NCBI RefSeq assembly: GCF_032118995.1
Contig: NC_092653.1
Location: 21,595,202 to 21,659,201 of the forward strand
DNA from: Asterias amurensis
Lineage: Eukaryota; Echinodermata; Asteroidea; Forcipulatida; Asteriidae
Direction of reading: 5' to 3'
DNA length: 64,000 bases
A program made the translations under genes and the position numbers. The notes under the pieces were generated by a model. The model made no database searches and was not told where the DNA came from. It worked only from the letters and a program-made list of their open reading frames with translations. Below, in pieces: positions 60,918-64,000 of the stretch. Every line of letters starts with the position of its first letter. The first letter of the stretch is position 1.

Positions 60918-61218
60918 TAAGGTATCGAAATCAAGCGTCTAAAAGCACACAACTTCGTGTGACAAGGGTGTTTTTTTCTATCATAGTTATCTCGCAACTT
61001 CGACGACCAATTGTCCTCAAATTTTCACAGGCTTGTTATTTTATGAATATGTTGGGATACACAAAATGTGAAGACTGGTCTTTGACAATTACCAATAGTG
61101 TCCAGTGCCTTTAATGGGATACTTTGTACCTGTAAAGTCACATCCAAACTAATTCTTTGATATTACCCACTATGGTCCAGAATACCACAATCTCCTAGAA
61201 CCAATTACTTGCTTCAAG

Positions 61219-61474
61219 ATGTACTCTTCGCTGCAAACAACACATGAAAAGGGCACAGACGCGCTCCCTAATAACAACTTTGTGACAGAGACGACACCGG
61301 CCATACCTCTTGAGAAGAAGGATTTAAACAGCGATGCTGGCTCGGTTGATGAAGGGATTCCAGAAAGAGAAACATGGGGAGGACGTTTTGATTTCATCCT
61401 GTCTGTAATGGGTTATTCAATTGGGCTTGGAAATGTCTGGAGATTCCCATATTTATGCTACGAAAACGGTGGAG
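61219..61474 (+). CDS. SLC6 transporter exon 1 (TM1)
   Basis: 85 codons plus one base from ATG ([20 protein letters not shown]...). An acidic/polar cytoplasmic tail of about 50 residues is followed by TM1 with [13 protein letters not shown]. The donor gtaaga splits a Gly codon. Confidence 0.9.
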
Positions 61475-64000
61475 GTAAGACTATACATAACTGCTTATTT
61501 ATAACTATCGTGTATTAGGGCCGTGGGTTCGAATCCCACCTGAGTGATATGTTCACAGACGGGTGTGCGGCACCTAAATGTAGCCCGAGCCCTAAGGTCC
61601 GGGCTACATTTAGGTACATGTTTGGGGCTACATTTAGGTCCGGGCTACATTTAGGTACATGTTTGGGGCTACATTTAGGTCCGGGCTACATTTAGGTACA
61701 TGTTTGGGGTTACATTTAGGTCCGGGCTACATTTAGGTACATGTTTCGGGCTACATTTAGGTCCGGGCTACATCTAGGTTCATGTTTGGGGCTACATTTA
61801 GGTCTGGGCTACATTTAGGTACATGTTTGGGGTTACATTTAGGTCCGGGCTACATTTAGGTACATGTTTGGGGCTACATTTAGGTCCGGGCTACATCTAG
61901 GTTCATGTTTGGGGCTACATTTAGGTCCGGGCTACATTTAGGTACATGTTTGGGGTTACATTTAGGTCAGGCTACATTCAGGGCTCGGGCTACATTTAGG
62001 TGCCGCACAGTACCGAGTATACAATGCTAACACATTGGTGTATATGAGTACAAACCAAAATGAATGTATTAATTGTGTATTACTGATCAATGTAAATTAT
62101 TGTGAACTATCAAAGTTTACTTTAAAGGCAGTGGACACTATAGGTAATTACTCAAAATAATTATTAGCATAAAACCTTTCTTGGTGGTGATTAATGGGGA
62201 GAGGTTGATGGTATAAAACATTGTGAGAAACGGCTCCCTCTGAAGTGCCATAGTTTTTGAGAAAGAAGTATTTTTCCACGAATTTGATTTCGAGACATAG
62301 AACTTGAAGTCTCGAAATCAACCATCTAAACGCACACAACTTCGTGCGACAAGGGTGTTTTTTCTTCCATTATTATCTCGCAACTTTGATGATCGATTGA
62401 GCTCAAATTTTCACAGGTTAGTTATTTTATGCATTTGTTGAGATTCACCAACTGTGAAGGCTAGTCTTTGACAATTACCAATAGTGTCCACTGCCTTTAA
62501 TTCACGATGTACTGTGATTACTTTGAACCTAATGCATTGCCAAATTTTGTCTTAAAATGTGAAATGTAAGAACAGCAATGAAATAAATGTATGACGATGA
62601 TGAAGATGATTTAAGATAGGAACTTTATCATCCCACACTGGGGAAACTAAAACTGGCCTAGGATCAAACAGTACAGACAAAAACACTCTAGAACAACAAA
62701 CAAACAGATGGATTAAAACTGATTCAATTATTTATTTTTTACAAGGTAATTAAAACAACTATTAAGATTTGTCCTTAAACTGACAACTCAGAAAAGCACA
62801 GCTACGTAACATCATTGGTGAGATATGCACAAAAGAGTAACCCTTTGGCTGTTTTATTTACTTTCTCATGTTCGATTTGGTAAATTGTTTGTCACACATA
62901 GCTATGCTTCATCAAGTATCAGAACTATTTAGTGGAAGGGAGTTTAAAATACATAAATAACTTGTTGTGGTTGAATTTTTTGTCCAACTAGAAAGTTCAC
63001 AGTATTCCAGACCATGTTTTAATCACTTGACAATGTTGGGTGAAATGGAGTGTAAAATACCTAAATCTTTCATAGCTGTCGTGGTTTTCTGTCCAACTAT
63101 AGGCCTACAGAAAGACAGGGGCCTAGGCATTTATTAATCACTTAGATTTATTTAAATTGTTCTACAAGGTGCGTTTCTGATTCCTTATTTCATCATGATT
63201 GGACTGGTTGCATTACCGATCATATTCCTGGAGCTATGTCTTGGTCAGTTCTCCAGCCTTGGATGCATCAGTGTATGGAACTACTGCAAACTATTTAAAG
63301 GTATTACAGTCTCTCTACAGTAAAACTAGCCATGATTACTTGCTCTGTAAATTGTCGTCCTTTTCAACTAATCAGTGTCAACAGTGGCGTCACCAGAGGG
63401 TTGATGGGAGAGGGCAGTGCTCCCCCTTAGAACCCTTCGCCCCATCCCCTCTTGCCCCAAATGAAATTTACCAAATGACTATAATTATAAGCTTGATACA
63501 TACACAGCCCTATCACACCCTCCCCCCCCCCCCCCCCAAAAAAAGGAACATAACATAGTTGGTTTTTGCTAACAAAGCAGAGCACTTTATGTAATCCGAC
63601 TGACAAACCTCTTACAAGTTAATTGAGATCGATTGGCAATCTCGGTCACGAGGAATCAGTGAAAAACCGGTTACACATTTTGCATTAAATCGGTTAACTA
63701 TATTTTTCTTCCCATAATATATGACATTTCAGACATAAATACTTCAAGGGATGTTTTTCTACTATCATCATCATTAGACCGTGTAAGTTTTATGTAAATA
63801 TGTGATCTTAGACGATTTTTTTATCTCATTTAATGTTCCTTAAAACTATAGCAGAAAGACACATATTAATGATTACCAACATACAAATTCGTTTTACCTT
63901 GCCCCCTTTTCACAATCCCTCCGCCCATGCCTGTTTCTAATTTTCTTCATTCTATCTTTGATAATTTTACTGTTCCATTGTTTTTGTCTTCATGCTGCAG
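61219..64000 (+). CDS. SLC6-family Na+/Cl--dependent transporter, N-terminal part
   Basis: The first two coding exons of a neurotransmitter/amino-acid symporter of the plasma membrane. Exon 61219-61474 gives a polar N-tail, then [20 protein letters not shown] and [13 protein letters not shown] (TM1, the unwound Na+-binding NVWRFPY motif). Exon 63169-63300 continues in phase as [20 protein letters not shown] and [13 protein letters not shown] (TM2). Donors gtaaga and gtatta, acceptor ctacaag. The window closes with a pyrimidine-rich tract and ctgcag, so exon 3 probably begins right after it. The substrate (glycine, GABA, proline or another) cannot be decided from TM1-TM2. The gene is cut by the window edge. 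Confidence 0.9.
61517..62070 (+). mobile_element. S1 SINE split by a foldback element
   Basis: The head CCGTGGGTTCGAATCCCACC and GTGATATGTTCACAGAC lie left of 61565. The SINE tail GTACCGAGTATACAATGCTA and ACACATTGGTGTA resumes after 62008. Confidence 0.7.
61565..62008. mobile_element. Foldback element carrying a 41-bp tandem array
   Basis: Perfect 29-bp inverted ends: 61565-61593 starting GTGCGGCACCTAAATGTAGC and its complement at 61980-62008. About nine copies of a 41-bp unit lie between, built from two GGGCTACATTTAGGT half-units separated by ACATGTTTGG or CC. Located in SLC6 intron 1. Confidence 0.88.
62122..62500 (+). mobile_element. MITE family A copy
   Basis: TTAA at both ends. The first hairpin arm is eroded (GATTTCGAGACATAGAACTT), the second is GAAGTCTCGAAATC. 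In SLC6 intron 1. Confidence 0.85.
62501..63168. other. Rest of SLC6 intron 1
   Basis: AT-rich, with two diverged direct repeats around TTTTTGTCCAACTAGAAAG (62978) and TTTTCTGTCCAACTATAGG (63088). Nothing else recognised. Confidence 0.4.
63169..63300 (+). CDS. SLC6 transporter exon 2 (TM2)
   Basis: Completes the Gly codon, then [20 protein letters not shown] and [20 protein letters not shown], ending with one base of the next codon before gtatta. Confidence 0.9.
63560..63842 (+). mobile_element. MITE family G, copy 2
   Basis: CACTTTATGTAATCCGACTG, GAGATCGATTGGCAATCTCG and GTGAAAAACCGGTTACA match 3067-3317. The right end is AATGTTCCTTAA. In SLC6 intron 2, after a poly-C run at about 63522-63537. 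Confidence 0.65.
63985..64000 (+). promoter_or_regulatory. Probable splice acceptor at window edge
   Basis: A T-rich tract followed by CTTCATGCTGCAG, matching the acceptor consensus and the position expected for SLC6 exon 3. Confidence 0.5.

Larger units (their letters stand above)
55660..61114 (-). mobile_element. MITE family A copy split by the gypsy element
   Basis: The parts at 55660-55894 and 60918-61114 join into one family A-type copy, from CACTGGACACTATTGG to GTGTCCAGTGCCTTTAA, with the break inside the hairpin loop. The left part shows an internal orientation switch at about 55790, so it is itself rearranged. Confidence 0.75.

Noticed and set aside
61596..61979. CRISPR or centromeric satellite
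   Set aside because: The 41-bp units are contiguous without spacers and bounded by inverted ends, so a tandem array inside a foldback element fits better.

Overview
The window is animal nuclear DNA: long introns, GT-AG splice sites, a TRIM-type RING/B-box gene, two metabolic enzyme genes and a neurotransmitter-type transporter, all embedded in very dense small transposons. The gene types and the mixture of TTAA-ended miniature elements, tRNA-derived SINEs, foldback elements and a Mag/Cer-like gypsy element suggest a deuterostome marine invertebrate. An echinoderm such as a sea star is my best guess, but the sequence alone does not prove it.

Layout. 1-3.6 kb: a degenerate minisatellite and repeats, no gene recognised. 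3.7-14.4 kb, minus strand: a complete eight-exon gene for a peroxisomal sarcosine/pipecolate oxidase (PIPOX-like, 388 aa, ending in the peroxisomal signal AKL). 14.4-17.2 kb: repeats, including a CCAACGTTGG-rich duplicated block. 17.2-19.05 kb, plus strand: an uninterrupted TRIM-family ORF (RING, B-box, coiled coil, beta-propeller-like tail). 19-26.9 kb: mostly unrecognised DNA and repeats, with one candidate small two-exon gene at 23.4-25.3 kb. 26.9-43.6 kb, plus strand: a complete ten-exon gene for mitochondrial short-chain acyl-CoA dehydrogenase (ACADS-like, 424 aa), its introns filled with SINEs and MITEs and its last exon partly duplicated just downstream. 43.6-55.9 kb: repeats, LINE fragments in a long inverted repeat, nested foldback elements. 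55.9-60.9 kb: a complete, apparently recent gypsy LTR retrotransposon with identical 116-bp LTRs, a 5-bp target duplication and one open gag-pol frame, inserted in a MITE. 61.2 kb to the end, plus strand: the first two coding exons of an SLC6 transporter; the window ends in what looks like the next splice acceptor.

The host genes are not an operon and share no obvious pathway, although PIPOX (peroxisomal amine oxidation) and ACADS (mitochondrial beta-oxidation) are both flavoenzymes of organellar catabolism. The strongest non-genic signal is a set of TTAA-flanked miniature elements. The most abundant, called family A here, has about 24 full, divergent or partial copies in 64 kb. Exon boundaries and reading frames were worked out by hand from splice sites and phase; family assignments rest on recognised motifs, not on database searches.
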